Assembly (NCBI RefSeq): GCF_003432075.1
Contig: NZ_QWBU01000002.1
Location: 662,689-726,688, forward strand
Direction: 5' to 3'
Length of the DNA stretch: 64,000 nt
Source: Shinella sp. WSJ-2
Lineage (GTDB): Bacteria > Pseudomonadota > Alphaproteobacteria > Rhizobiales > Rhizobiaceae
Shown here: one piece after another, positions 31,526-40,190 of the stretch
Position numbering within the stretch: the stretch's first letter is position 1
Layout of the letters: each line of letters starts with the position of its first letter
Made by a program: the position numbers and the translations under genes
The notes under the pieces: generated by a model
What the model was told of the DNA's origin: nothing
The model's database searches: none
The model's input: only the letters and a program-made list of their open reading frames with translations

Positions 31526-34500
31526 TCAATCCGCCAACACGCGCGGCGAGGGGAAGCTCACCTCGACCAGCGTGCCTTCGTTCGGCGTGGAGCTGATCGA
31601 GAAATTCGCCCGGTTGGCATCGACCATCGCCTTGGTCAGCGGCAAGCCGAGGCCGGTGCCGTCGCCGCGTTTGCGGGCGCCGGTCGTCACCTGACGGAAG
31701 GGCTTCATCGCCTGTTCCAGCTCGCTGCGCGTCATGCCCACGCCCGTATCGCGGATGCGCAGCACGACGCTGCCATTCGCCTCATAGGCGGTGGAAACGA
31801 CGATCTGCCCGCCCGACGGCGTGAAGCGGATGGCATTCGACAGGATGTTGAGCGCGATCTGCTTGATGGAGCGCAGGTCGGCGACGATCTGCGGCACATT
31901 GTTGGAAAGCGAGGTGCGGATGATGACGCGCTGGCCGTTCGCCTGCGGCTGCACCAGCGAGACGGCCTCGGAGATCGTCTCGTTGAGGCCCACGGCAGTG
32001 AATTCGAGATCCATCTCGCCCGCCTCGATCTTGGAAATGTCGAGCAGGTCGTTGACGATATCGAGCACATGGCGGCCGGAGCGGCCGATGTCGTTGGCAT
32101 ATTCGATATAGCGCGGATGGCCGATCGGCCCGAAACGCTCCGTCGCCATCATGTCGGAAAAGCCGATGATGGCATTGAGCGGCGTGCGAATCTCGTGGCT
32201 GACGCGGGCGAGGAAATCGCTCTTGTGGGCGTTTGCCGTCTCGGCGGCGCGCTTGGCGCTGCGCAGTTCCTCTTCCGTGCGCTTCCACTGGGTGATGTCG
32301 CGGATGACGGCGCAGAAGCCGGACGACGAGGAGAGCCGGCCCATCGTCATGAAGAGCGGAATGAAGCCGCCGGCCGCCTCGCGACCGATAACCTCGCGCC
32401 CGTCGTTCAGCACGCTCGCGACGCCATGACCCGAGAGGCCGGCGAGATAGTCCAGCACTGCCTTCTGGCTTTCATGGGCAAACAGCATGGCGAAGGGCCG
32501 GCCGCGCGTCTCGTCTTCGTCATAGTTGAAGAGGGCGCTGGCCGAGCGGTTCATCGAGCGGATATCGCCATCCTGCCCGACGACCACAACGCCGTCGGTC
32601 GCGGTTTCAAGAATCGAGCGCAGCTCGCTGATCTCGATGCGCAGAGCGGAAACGGCAGCATTGTCGGCCGTGCGCTCTTCGGTCTCAGGGACCGGCGCGG
32701 GCGTGGTTTCGATGAGCGTCAGTGCCGGCTTTTCATGCGCGGGCGTCAGTGCCAGCATCAAGGCAGTGCCGTCTTCCCAACGAATCGACTGGAGGCGGGC
32801 GCGCACCGGGCTGGTGCTTTCGCCATCGGCATGGCGCAACGCCATCGTGCCGTCGCCGTCTTCGCTTTCCTCGTCCGGGGCGGCCAACAGAATATCGAGA
32901 CCGCCGGAGGCTTCGAGGTCCTCCAGGCTGCGATAGCCGCTGAAGCGGAAGAATTCCGGGTTGGCATGGATCAGCCGGTCGCCGACATGCACGAGCAGTG
33001 CGACGGGCAGGGCGTCAACGACGGTCGCAGTGAGGCCGTAATCCATCTGTGTGCGCGGGGGCGCGATCGCCGTACGCTCGCCGACGTGCTCTTCGTTGAG
33101 AAGGTCGTCCGCATGCGGACCGACTTCGAGGCCGGGCATTTCCGTTTCGGGTTCATCGGTGTCGATGAAGATCGTTTTGGCAGCGTTGTCGTCTTCGCCG
33201 GCCTGCTCCGGAGTGTCGGCAGTGCTGGCTGCGGGCGCCTCATGCGCGGCGCCGTCGGCGGGCCGGTCCTCCGGCTTGCGCTTGCCGAAGGTCTCGCCGA
33301 GCTGGCGGGCGATCTCGCGGAAGGCCGCCTGTTCGCCGGTCGACAGGCCATCGAACAGACCGCCGCGATTGCGCCGCGTTTCCAGCTGCACGACCTTGTC
33401 GGAATGGCGGCGGTTCGGCGTGTCCACCAAGCGAAGCGCCGGGCGCTCGCCGCGGAAAGCGTCCTGCTCGTCGTCAGTGGTGACAGGTGTTTCCTCCGCT
33501 TCGACAGGCGATGCCACCTTGTCCGAGGTCTCGGTGGATTCCAGGCCCTGTTCGTCCACGACGGGTTCGTCCGCCTCGATAATGGCCTCTTCCTGTGCGG
33601 AAGACGTTTCCTCCGCCGCAGCCTCTATCGGCTCTTCGACCACGTCGGCCGGTGCGGTACCCTGTTCTTCCGTCTCGGGGGTCTCGCCCAGCGTCACGCC
33701 ACGGGCATGAGCATCCTCGACGGCATCGGCGATGCGCACGATGCCGAAGCCGCGGAAACCATCGAATTCGCGGTTGCGAGAATAGGTGGGGAGGGCTGCG
33801 AGGTCGACGGGAACGACAAGCGACGTGCCCTCGACCGGCCACAAGATCGTCTTGCCGGACCATGTATCGCGGCGGCTGAGCAGATCGCCGATCTTGCCGT
33901 CGGGATCGAGATCGAAGCGTGCTGCGACATCGACGAAACGCGCGCCGGATATGGCCGACGCACGCGGGCCGACGGCCGAGGCGAATTCGTCCGAAATCTC
34001 GCTGAAACGTCCCTCCGCATCGATCTTCCAGACGAAACGGATCGGCCGACCCTGGCGGTTGAAGACAAAGCCCTGAACTGCCTGCTCCGCCTCTTCGTTC
34101 GCGACGACTGCGGTTTCATCGCCAGCTTCGGCCGCGACGTCTTCCTGCGCATCGACATTGGCATCCTCGGAGACGAGGGCCTGGATTGCCTCTTCAGGCT
34201 CTTCCAATTGCTGCGGAAGCGTCTTTGCCAGCTGTGGCTCTTCGACGGTTTCAGCCGGTTCTTCGATCTCGGCAGCGCTTTCGAGCGCAGATTCTTCGAC
34301 GATCGGGACCGCTTCAATCACAGGTTCGGGCGAAGCTTCCGTCGTCTCGTCGACCGGTTCATCCTGTAGCGTGGGTACATCCACGGCGTCGGCAAAGATT
34401 TCAGCTTCCGGGGTGACGATTTCCTGTGCCGCGATGGGCTCTGCCTCGTCCTCATCCGGATCGAGATGGCCAAGGATCGTTTCGACGGCAAACAGCAGGT

Positions 34501-35137
34501 GCAGTGCGGGATCGCTGGAAATACGGCCGATGGCGGCGGGAAGATGGCCAAGGCCGGTGGCGACGGGGCGCTTGACGAGACGTTCGACACTGCGCCCGGC
34601 GGCCTCGACCAAAGTACGGCGCGTTTCGGGGCTGATCGCAAGCCTGTCGAAGCCATCGGAGCCGGCGATGACGGCGCCCTCTCCATCGAGCACGGCCATA
34701 TGCGTATCGGGATCGTCGAAGCCAGTGAGCATGGCGGCTGCGGCCTCTTCCTGGCTCTGGCGGCCAGCGGCAACTGGCGCGCTGAACAGGATGGTCTCGT
34801 CACCGGGGCGGATGGTCACGGCCTCGACGGTGGCGGTGACGGGAACGCTGCGAAAGCCGCTGCCGATGCGCATGACGAAGCTGCGCCGGTCGCCGGGCAG
34901 GCGCAACTGTTGGGCGGTCGCGGAAAGCTGGCGGAAGGCGACGTCGCCGCGATCCGGGCCGGCATCGAGGAAATCGTAGATGTTCTCCTCGCCGAACAGC
35001 GCAGCACCCCGCCCGTTCGACCAGAGAACCCGGCTCATATCCTTGGAAAACAGCACGACGGCCTCGCCCCGCGCGAAGGGCAGGCGCACCCGCTCGTGGA
35101 CGGCAACGTCGATAAAGGGATACTGCTTTGCAGACAT
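31526..35137 (-). CDS. cbrA: PdhS/DivJ-type sensor histidine kinase, CbrA-like, with acidic disordered region
   Basis: Cytoplasmic multi-domain kinase of 1203 residues with no clear membrane segments. PAS-like domains lie near 720-830 and 840-950. The histidine kinase core is at the C terminus: phosphorylated H981 in RVSHEIRTPLN, then ERFGPIGHPRY typical of the PdhS family, N-box NILSNAIRFTP, and ATP motifs DTGVGM and GTGLGLPL. Residues about 225-350 and 480-570 are very rich in Glu, Ala and Pro and probably disordered. In S. meliloti CbrA, a DivK-pathway cell-cycle kinase, lies next to the phasin gene phaP1 as here (from memory). The name rests on that synteny and the kinase type. Confidence 0.8.
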   Translation of the reverse strand: MSAKQYPFIDVAVHERVRLPFARGEAVVLFSKDMSRVLWSNGRGAALFGEENIYDFLDAGPDRGDVAFRQLSATAQQLRLPGDRRSFVMRIGSGFRSVPVTATVEAVTIRPGDETILFSAPVAAGRQSQEEAAAAMLTGFDDPDTHMAVLDGEGAVIAGSDGFDRLAISPETRRTLVEAAGRSVERLVKRPVATGLGHLPAAIGRISSDPALHLLFAVETILGHLDPDEDEAEPIAAQEIVTPEAEIFADAVDVPTLQDEPVDETTEASPEPVIEAVPIVEESALESAAEIEEPAETVEEPQLAKTLPQQLEEPEEAIQALVSEDANVDAQEDVAAEAGDETAVVANEEAEQAVQGFVFNRQGRPIRFVWKIDAEGRFSEISDEFASAVGPRASAISGARFVDVAARFDLDPDGKIGDLLSRRDTWSGKTILWPVEGTSLVVPVDLAALPTYSRNREFDGFRGFGIVRIADAVEDAHARGVTLGETPETEEQGTAPADVVEEPIEAAAEETSSAQEEAIIEADEPVVDEQGLESTETSDKVASPVEAEETPVTTDDEQDAFRGERPALRLVDTPNRRHSDKVVQLETRRNRGGLFDGLSTGEQAAFREIARQLGETFGKRKPEDRPADGAAHEAPAASTADTPEQAGEDDNAAKTIFIDTDEPETEMPGLEVGPHADDLLNEEHVGERTAIAPPRTQMDYGLTATVVDALPVALLVHVGDRLIHANPEFFRFSGYRSLEDLEASGGLDILLAAPDEESEDGDGTMALRHADGESTSPVRARLQSIRWEDGTALMLALTPAHEKPALTLIETTPAPVPETEERTADNAAVSALRIEISELRSILETATDGVVVVGQDGDIRSMNRSASALFNYDEDETRGRPFAMLFAHESQKAVLDYLAGLSGHGVASVLNDGREVIGREAAGGFIPLFMTMGRLSSSSGFCAVIRDITQWKRTEEELRSAKRAAETANAHKSDFLARVSHEIRTPLNAIIGFSDMMATERFGPIGHPRYIEYANDIGRSGRHVLDIVNDLLDISKIEAGEMDLEFTAVGLNETISEAVSLVQPQANGQRVIIRTSLSNNVPQIVADLRSIKQIALNILSNAIRFTPSGGQIVVSTAYEANGSVVLRIRDTGVGMTRSELEQAMKPFRQVTTGARKRGDGTGLGLPLTKAMVDANRANFSISSTPNEGTLVEVSFPSPRVLAD

Positions 35138-35277
35138 GTTCAGGCCTGTATCTGGCTTCCGGCGTCCCGGTTTTCAATTAACGCTTTATTAATAGCCGCG
35201 CTCCCCCGGAGGGTCCAGCACCGGGGCCTGAAAGCCCGCGGCTTTCGGGCGGAAGGGTTAACGCCTCAAAGGTTTAT

Positions 35278-35326
35278 TGTGCAGCGCACAAAATTGTTGC
35301 AATGCAAAATTGGATCGCTTATATAG
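35278..35326 (+). promoter_or_regulatory. Phasin promoter with two palindromes (candidate PhaR/AniA operator)
   Basis: A sigma70-like promoter reads TTGCAA (35298-35303), 17 bases, TATATA (35321-35326). A palindrome TTGTGC-AGC-GCACAA lies just upstream (35278-35292), and TTGCA-A-TGCAA (35298-35308) covers the -35 box. The centres are 18 bp apart. PhaR-type repressors are known to bind TGC-rich dyads at phasin promoters, so this is a plausible operator pair. Confidence 0.5.
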
Positions 35327-35381
35327 AGGTCATCCAAGAACACGGCGCCTCCAGAGAGGGCCAAACCAAGGAGCGCATACC

Positions 35382-35831
35382 ATGGCTACCAAGAAGACCG
35401 ACGACGTATTCTCGATCGCTTCCATCGACCCGTCCAAGATTTCCGAGAGCTTCCGCGACTTCGCCGAAAAGGGCGCAGCCCAGACCAAGGAAGCCTATGC
35501 CAAGATGAAGGAAGCCGCCGAAGACGCGACCAAGACCGTTGAAGCGACGCTCGAAAGCGCGCAGGCCGGTTCCGTCGAACTCGGCCTCAAGGCCATCGAC
35601 GCGCTGCGCACCAATGCCGAAAACTCGCTTTCGCACATGGAAGCCCTGCTCGGCGTGAAGTCCGTTGCCGAACTCTTCGAACTGCAGACCGCTTTCCTGC
35701 GCAAGCAGGCCGAAGTCGCCGTCGAGCAGGCCAAGTCGCTTCAGGAAACCTCCAAGAAGGTTGCCGAGAAGGTTTCGGCTCCGGGCAAGTCGGCCGCCGA
35801 AAAGGCCATGAAGTCCTTCAAGACCGCCTAA
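35382..35831 (+). CDS. Phasin (PHB granule-associated protein)
   Basis: Small, Lys- and Ala-rich helical protein of 149 residues of the phasin family, coating polyhydroxybutyrate granules in the cytoplasm. The middle (about 25-115) is amphipathic helix with the phasin-like stretch LMEALLGVKSVAELFELQT-type segment near 95-110, and the C terminus is Lys/Ala-rich. AAGGAG seven to eight bases upstream sets ATG 35382; the frame continues upstream without homology. It is the counterpart of S. meliloti PhaP1 beside cbrA (from memory). A terminator follows. Confidence 0.9.
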   Translation: MATKKTDDVFSIASIDPSKISESFRDFAEKGAAQTKEAYAKMKEAAEDATKTVEATLESAQAGSVELGLKAIDALRTNAENSLSHMEALLGVKSVAELFELQTAFLRKQAEVAVEQAKSLQETSKKVAEKVSAPGKSAAEKAMKSFKTA

Positions 35832-35865
35832 GCCTTGGATGGCGCGGGTTTCGACCCTGTGATAG

Positions 35866-35897
35866 AATGGCTGGGCGATCGTCCGGCCATTTTCGTT
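35866..35897 (+). terminator. Terminator after the phasin gene
   Basis: AATGGC-T-GG (35866-35874) pairs with CC-G-GCCATT (ending 35891), followed by TTCGTTT. Loop GCGATCGT. Confidence 0.6.
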
Positions 35898-35978
35898 TGT
35901 GCGAGCCGATAAAAAACGCTTGAAAAATGGTGCGGCTGCCCGTATGTGACGCACCAAGCGCTGAAGAGGCGCCCTTGT

Positions 35979-36055
35979 GCGGTTGTAGCTCAGTTGGTTA
36001 GAGCGCAGGTTTGTGGCACCTGAGGTCGGTGGTTCGACCCCACTCAACCGTACCA
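35979..36055 (+). tRNA. tRNA-His (GTG anticodon), atypical: no G-1, G1-U72, A73
   Basis: A complete cloverleaf is visible: acceptor GCGGTTG (35979-35985) with CAACCGT, D arm GCTC...GAGC, anticodon stem CAGGT/ACCTG with loop TTGTGGC (anticodon GTG), a T arm containing TTCGACC, and encoded CCA at 36053-36055. The base before the acceptor is T (35978), not G, and the discriminator is A. Most bacteria encode G-1 and C73 in tRNA-His; some alphaproteobacteria are known to lack G-1 and to use an altered histidyl-tRNA synthetase. Confidence 0.95.
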
Positions 36056-36105
36056 TTCCTCTCTCCTGATAAGTTGTTTCGATAGGACTTATCGGGAGAG
36101 AGGAA
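36056..36105 (+). terminator. Long hairpin after tRNA-His
   Basis: Nineteen-base arms (36056-36074 and 36087-36105; the arms read TTCCTCTCTCCTGATAAGT and its near complement, one G-T pair) with a 12-base loop. TTTCC follows. It begins right after the tRNA CCA and probably terminates the tRNA transcript or protects its 3' end for processing. Confidence 0.7.
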
Positions 36106-36224
36106 TTTCCTCTCCCCATCCCAAACCTCATTTTCTGATTTGCACGTCGTCATGCGGACGTCGTCGTGGCGTTTTACAACAAGCGCCTCCCGAAGCTTTT
36201 ACCTGGCCGCTGAAGACGGTTCTC

Positions 36225-36258
36225 TTGACAAATCGTAAGATTAGGTAGATCGGTCTAC
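36225..36258 (+). promoter_or_regulatory. tetR promoter and operator
   Basis: TTGACA at 36225-36230 makes a good -35 box. At -10 distance lies the dyad GTAGA-TCGG-TCTAC (36245-36258), typical of TetR-family operators, so the regulator would compete with RNA polymerase and autoregulate. Confidence 0.55.
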
Positions 36259-36277
36259 ATGGAGATCGAGGTGAGTA

Positions 36278-36847
36278 ATGAGCGAACGGGTACCGGCGCG
36301 GGAGCGGTTGCTGAAGGCGGCTGCGGAGCTGTTTTATCGTGATGGGGTGGGGGCGACAGGGATCGATACGATTACCGCCCATGCCGGTGTCGCCAAGATG
36401 AGCCTCTACAACAACTTCGCCTCCAAGTCGGATCTGGTGAAGGCCTATCTCGATGCGCGACTGGAAGAATGGCGCGTGCTCTACCGTGAGCGGCTCGCCA
36501 AAGCCGCAACACCGCGGGAAAAACTATTGGCTGTCTTCGATTCCTATGTCGACCATGCCGAGCTCGCCTATGGCTGGGGTTTTCGCGGCTGCGGGCTGCT
36601 CAATGCTGCGGCGGAACTTCCCGTCGGCGATGCCGGCCGGGCGACGGTCGCCTTCCAGAAGGAAGAGGTCGAGCAGCTCTTCAAGGATTACCTGCGCCAG
36701 ATGAAGCCAGCTGCGGCAATCGACGAGACCGCCGAACACCTCTCCTTCGTGCTGGAGGGCGCCATGGCTCGTGCGGGTCTTGATGGCCATGACGGGCGGC
36801 TGAAGGCGGCGCGCCGGATCGCCATTTCGATCGTGGACCAGCTATGA
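36278..36847 (+). CDS. TetR/AcrR family transcriptional regulator
   Basis: Regulator of 189 residues. The N-terminal helix-turn-helix starts ERLLKAAAELFYRDG and ends near GVAKMSLYNNFASKSDLV (about 10-55); a helical ligand-binding domain follows. GGTGAGT-like ribosome site precedes ATG 36278. Its stop overlaps the EamA transporter start by four bases (ATGA), so the two are co-expressed and the transporter is a likely target. The inducer is unknown. Confidence 0.86.
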   Translation: MSERVPARERLLKAAAELFYRDGVGATGIDTITAHAGVAKMSLYNNFASKSDLVKAYLDARLEEWRVLYRERLAKAATPREKLLAVFDSYVDHAELAYGWGFRGCGLLNAAAELPVGDAGRATVAFQKEEVEQLFKDYLRQMKPAAAIDETAEHLSFVLEGAMARAGLDGHDGRLKAARRIAISIVDQL

Positions 36848-37770
36848 CCGTTTCCGATCTCGCGTTGCCCGTGCGCCGGCCGAACCGATTTGCCGCGCTT
36901 GCCGTTCTGATCCTTCTCGAAGCCGCGCTCGTCGTGTGCTGGAGCGCCGGCTTCATCGGCGTGCGCTTTGCCAGCGATCATGCGCCGATCTTCCTGATCC
37001 TGCTGTGGCGCAGCCTCGTGTCCGGCCTCGTGCTCCTGCCCTTCGCGCTCACCATGGGGCCGAAGATCCGGGGCAGGGATGTGCTTTTCCAGATGCTGCT
37101 CGGGGCGCTCGCCATGGCCGGTTATCTCTCGGGTTTCGCGCTGGCGATCGGGCTTGGCGTGCCGACCGGCCTCGTCGCGCTGATCACCGACATGCTGCCG
37201 CTCGCCGTCGCCTTCCTGTCCTGGCCCATCCTGGGGCAGGCGCTGACGCGGCGGCAATGGATCGGTTCCTTCATCGGCCTTGCCGGCGTCATCATCGCAT
37301 CCGGCGGTTCGCTCGATTGGGGTAATGTACCGCTCTGGGCCTATGGGCTGCCCGTACTTGGTACGCTGTCACTGGCGCTGGCGACGCTCTTGCAGAAGCG
37401 CAGCGCGGTGAATGCCATGCCGGTTTACCAGAGCCTCTGCTTCCAGTGCCTCTCGGCCGCCGCGATCTTCTCCCTGCTTGCATGGCGTGAGGGTGGCGTG
37501 CTGCCGGTCATGGATCGCGGCTTCATTGGCGGCATTCTCTGGCTGGTCTTCGTCGCCACCTTCGGGGCCTGGAGCCTCTATTACCTTGCCTTGCGCAAGT
37601 CCTCGCCGGCGCGGGTGACGGCGATCCTCTATCTCAGTCCGCCGGTCACGATGATCTGGGCCTTCCTGATGTTCGGCGAGCCCCTGTCCTGGGCGATGGC
37701 GCTCGGTCTCATCGTCTCGCTCGCCGGTATCGTGCTGGTGGCGCGGGCGCGGCCGGTGCTGCACGACTAA
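36844..37770 (+). CDS. EamA/DMT family transporter
   Basis: Ten-helix DMT-superfamily protein of 308 residues with two EamA repeats (about 20-155 and 170-300). The second repeat ends in PPVTMIWAFLMFGEPLSWAM, a typical EamA motif. Members export amino acids, metabolites or toxic compounds. Translation is coupled to the TetR gene, suggesting inducible export of the TetR ligand. Substrate unknown. Confidence 0.86.
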   Translation: MTVSDLALPVRRPNRFAALAVLILLEAALVVCWSAGFIGVRFASDHAPIFLILLWRSLVSGLVLLPFALTMGPKIRGRDVLFQMLLGALAMAGYLSGFALAIGLGVPTGLVALITDMLPLAVAFLSWPILGQALTRRQWIGSFIGLAGVIIASGGSLDWGNVPLWAYGLPVLGTLSLALATLLQKRSAVNAMPVYQSLCFQCLSAAAIFSLLAWREGGVLPVMDRGFIGGILWLVFVATFGAWSLYYLALRKSSPARVTAILYLSPPVTMIWAFLMFGEPLSWAMALGLIVSLAGIVLVARARPVLHD

Positions 37771-37892
37771 GCGGTTGTAAACTCTTCCTTTACCACGCTT
37801 TCGGCCGGCATCCCGATTTGGCACTGTATTAGGAATCCGTTGACCAATGAATCCCTAGGGTCATCCCGTTCTCATGATGGGAACCGGTCCGC

Positions 37893-40190
37893 ATGACGCG
37901 CCGCCGCGATGCAAATGGGGTTCTTCAAATGCACATGACGTGCGTCAAGTGGCTGGCGATTCCCGCTGGCATGATCGGGCTGTTCCTTCTCTGGCTGCCA
38001 CTCAGCCTCCAGGCCCAGCTTATCTTAAGTTTCGCCGTGCTCGGCGTGATGTTCCTGGCGATGACACGCCCCGAGAACACCACCTTACGGCTCGTCACCT
38101 TCATCTTTGCCGGCATTCTCGCCATGCGCTATGCGTTCTGGCGTACCACCGAGACCTTGCCGAGCATATACGAACCGCTGAATTTCATCCCCGGCCTGAT
38201 CCTCTATCTCGCCGAGATGTATTGCCTTGCCATGCTGGCGATCAGCTTCTTCATGCTGGCCGACCCCTTGAAGCGCAAGGCGCCGGAGCTCGGCGATGCG
38301 GCCGATCTGCCGACCGTCGACGTCTTCATCCCGTCCTATAACGAGGAGCCGGAGCTTCTGGCCGGCACGCTCGCCGCCGCCAAGTCGCTGCACTATCCGA
38401 AGGACAAGCTGACCGTCTATCTGCTCGACGACGGCGGCACCGAGGCCAAGCGCAATCACCGGGATCCGCGCATCTCCATCGCCGCCATTCGCCGGCACGA
38501 GCAGCTGAAGGCGCTCTGCGCTTCGCTCGGCGTGGTCTATCATGCCCGCAAGCAGAACGACCATGCCAAGGCCGGCAATCTCAACGAGGGCCTGAAGGTC
38601 TCGCATGGCGAACTCGTCGTCGTCTTCGATGCCGACCATGCGCCGGTGCGCGAATTCCTGCGCGAGACCGTCGGCTATTTCGCTAAGGACAAGAAGCTCT
38701 TCCTCGTCCAGACGCCGCATTACTTCCTGAACCCGGATCCGCTGGAAAAGAACCTCCAGACCTTCGCGCGCATGCCCTCGGAAAACGAGATGTTCTATTC
38801 GATCCTGCAGCGCGGGCTCGACAAGTGGAACGCTTCGTTCTTCTGCGGCTCGGCAGCGGTGCTGCGGCGTTCGGCTCTCTCGGCGGCGAACGGTTTCTCC
38901 GGCCAGTCGATCACCGAGGATTGCGAGACGGCGCTGGCGCTGCATTCCAAGGGCTGGCACAGCCTCTATGTCGACAAGCCGCTGATCGCCGGCCTCCAGC
39001 CGGAGACCTTCGTCTCCTTTATCGGCCAGCGCGCTCGCTGGTGCCAGGGCATGCTGCAGATCCTGATCCTCAACCGCCCGTTCCTTGCCAAGGGCCTGAC
39101 GCTCTCCCAGCGCATCTGCTACGCGGGTATCAACCTGTTCTGGCTGTTCCCGCTGTCGCGGCTCGCCTTCGTCTTCTCGCCGCTGCTCTACATTTTCTTC
39201 TCGCTGGAGATCTATCAGGCGAACATCCTCGAATTCGCCTCCTATGCGGTGACCTATCTCATCGGCTCCTTCGCCATGCAGAGCTATCTCTATGGCCGCG
39301 TGCGCTGGCCTTGGGTTTCCGAGCTCTATGAATATGTCCAGTCGGTGCTGCTCTTCGGCTCCATCGTCTCCGTCGTGCGCAACCCGCGCAAACCGACCTT
39401 CAACGTGACGGCCAAGGGCCAGACGCTCGACCGCAGCATGCTCTCGCCCTTGGCACGGCCCTATTTCATCATCTTCTTCGTCCTTCTCGCGGCCGCCCTT
39501 TATTCCGGCTACCGCTTCCTGACGGAGCCGGTCGCGACCGAGCTTCTGACCATCGTCGCCGGCTGGAACCTCATCAATCTCGGCCTTGCCGGTGCCGCCC
39601 TCGGCGTCGTCGCCGAACGCCGCGAGCTGCGCCGCAACCAGCGCCTGCCGGTCAAGCGCCATGCCCTGATGAAGGTCGATGGCAAGCTAAAGAACATCAT
39701 CATCCAGGATGCATCCTCGGGCGGCATCTCGGTGGAGTTCGTCGAACAGGCACCGGCGATCGATCTCGATACGCCGCTGGAAGCGACGATCCAGCTGCGC
39801 CGCGCTGGCCAGATCATCGCCTTCGACGTGATCTCCCGCTCCAGTCGCGGCGAGGGTGAAGGCGCCGTCTATGGCTTCGCCTACAAGGAGCGCACGCCGG
39901 AAACCTTCATGGCCATCGCCGAACTGATGTTCTCCGACCAGGCGGTGTTGCAGGAGCGGCTGTCGCGCCGCCAAATCCGCCGCAGCTTCTTCTGGGGCAC
40001 CTCGCGCTTCGCGCTGTGGAGCATCCGCGAGACGCTACGAGCACTGCGCTACTCCGCCGGCCTCATCCGTGAGGGGTCCGTCACCTCCGTCGCCGACGCG
40101 CCGATTACCGTCAAGGACAATAATGCCCAGATCCCCGGCCGCGCCGCCGAGCTGCCGCCGGTCCTCACAGGAGCCCAGGCCTATGGCTAA
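37893..40190 (+). CDS. bcsA: Cellulose synthase catalytic subunit BcsA
   Basis: Processive GT2 glycosyltransferase of 765 residues that polymerises glucose from UDP-glucose and exports the chain. Catalytic motifs are visible: LLDDGG (178-182), DAD (246-248), TED (341-343) and QRARW (379-383). Several membrane helices flank the enzyme, and a C-terminal PilZ domain starts near residue 575 with RRNQRLPVKRH, which binds c-di-GMP. So synthesis is likely c-di-GMP activated. ATG 37929 is an alternative start with GGGG nearby. It is first in the bcs operon and overlaps bcsB by eight bases. Confidence 0.93.
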   Translation: MTRRRDANGVLQMHMTCVKWLAIPAGMIGLFLLWLPLSLQAQLILSFAVLGVMFLAMTRPENTTLRLVTFIFAGILAMRYAFWRTTETLPSIYEPLNFIPGLILYLAEMYCLAMLAISFFMLADPLKRKAPELGDAADLPTVDVFIPSYNEEPELLAGTLAAAKSLHYPKDKLTVYLLDDGGTEAKRNHRDPRISIAAIRRHEQLKALCASLGVVYHARKQNDHAKAGNLNEGLKVSHGELVVVFDADHAPVREFLRETVGYFAKDKKLFLVQTPHYFLNPDPLEKNLQTFARMPSENEMFYSILQRGLDKWNASFFCGSAAVLRRSALSAANGFSGQSITEDCETALALHSKGWHSLYVDKPLIAGLQPETFVSFIGQRARWCQGMLQILILNRPFLAKGLTLSQRICYAGINLFWLFPLSRLAFVFSPLLYIFFSLEIYQANILEFASYAVTYLIGSFAMQSYLYGRVRWPWVSELYEYVQSVLLFGSIVSVVRNPRKPTFNVTAKGQTLDRSMLSPLARPYFIIFFVLLAAALYSGYRFLTEPVATELLTIVAGWNLINLGLAGAALGVVAERRELRRNQRLPVKRHALMKVDGKLKNIIIQDASSGGISVEFVEQAPAIDLDTPLEATIQLRRAGQIIAFDVISRSSRGEGEGAVYGFAYKERTPETFMAIAELMFSDQAVLQERLSRRQIRRSFFWGTSRFALWSIRETLRALRYSAGLIREGSVTSVADAPITVKDNNAQIPGRAAELPPVLTGAQAYG

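Noticed and set aside
31463..34369. Open frame of 968 codons on the plus strand inside the kinase gene
   Set aside because: It is antisense to the clear CbrA-like kinase and its translation is Arg/Gly/Asp-rich with no domain, a common artefact of high-GC DNA.
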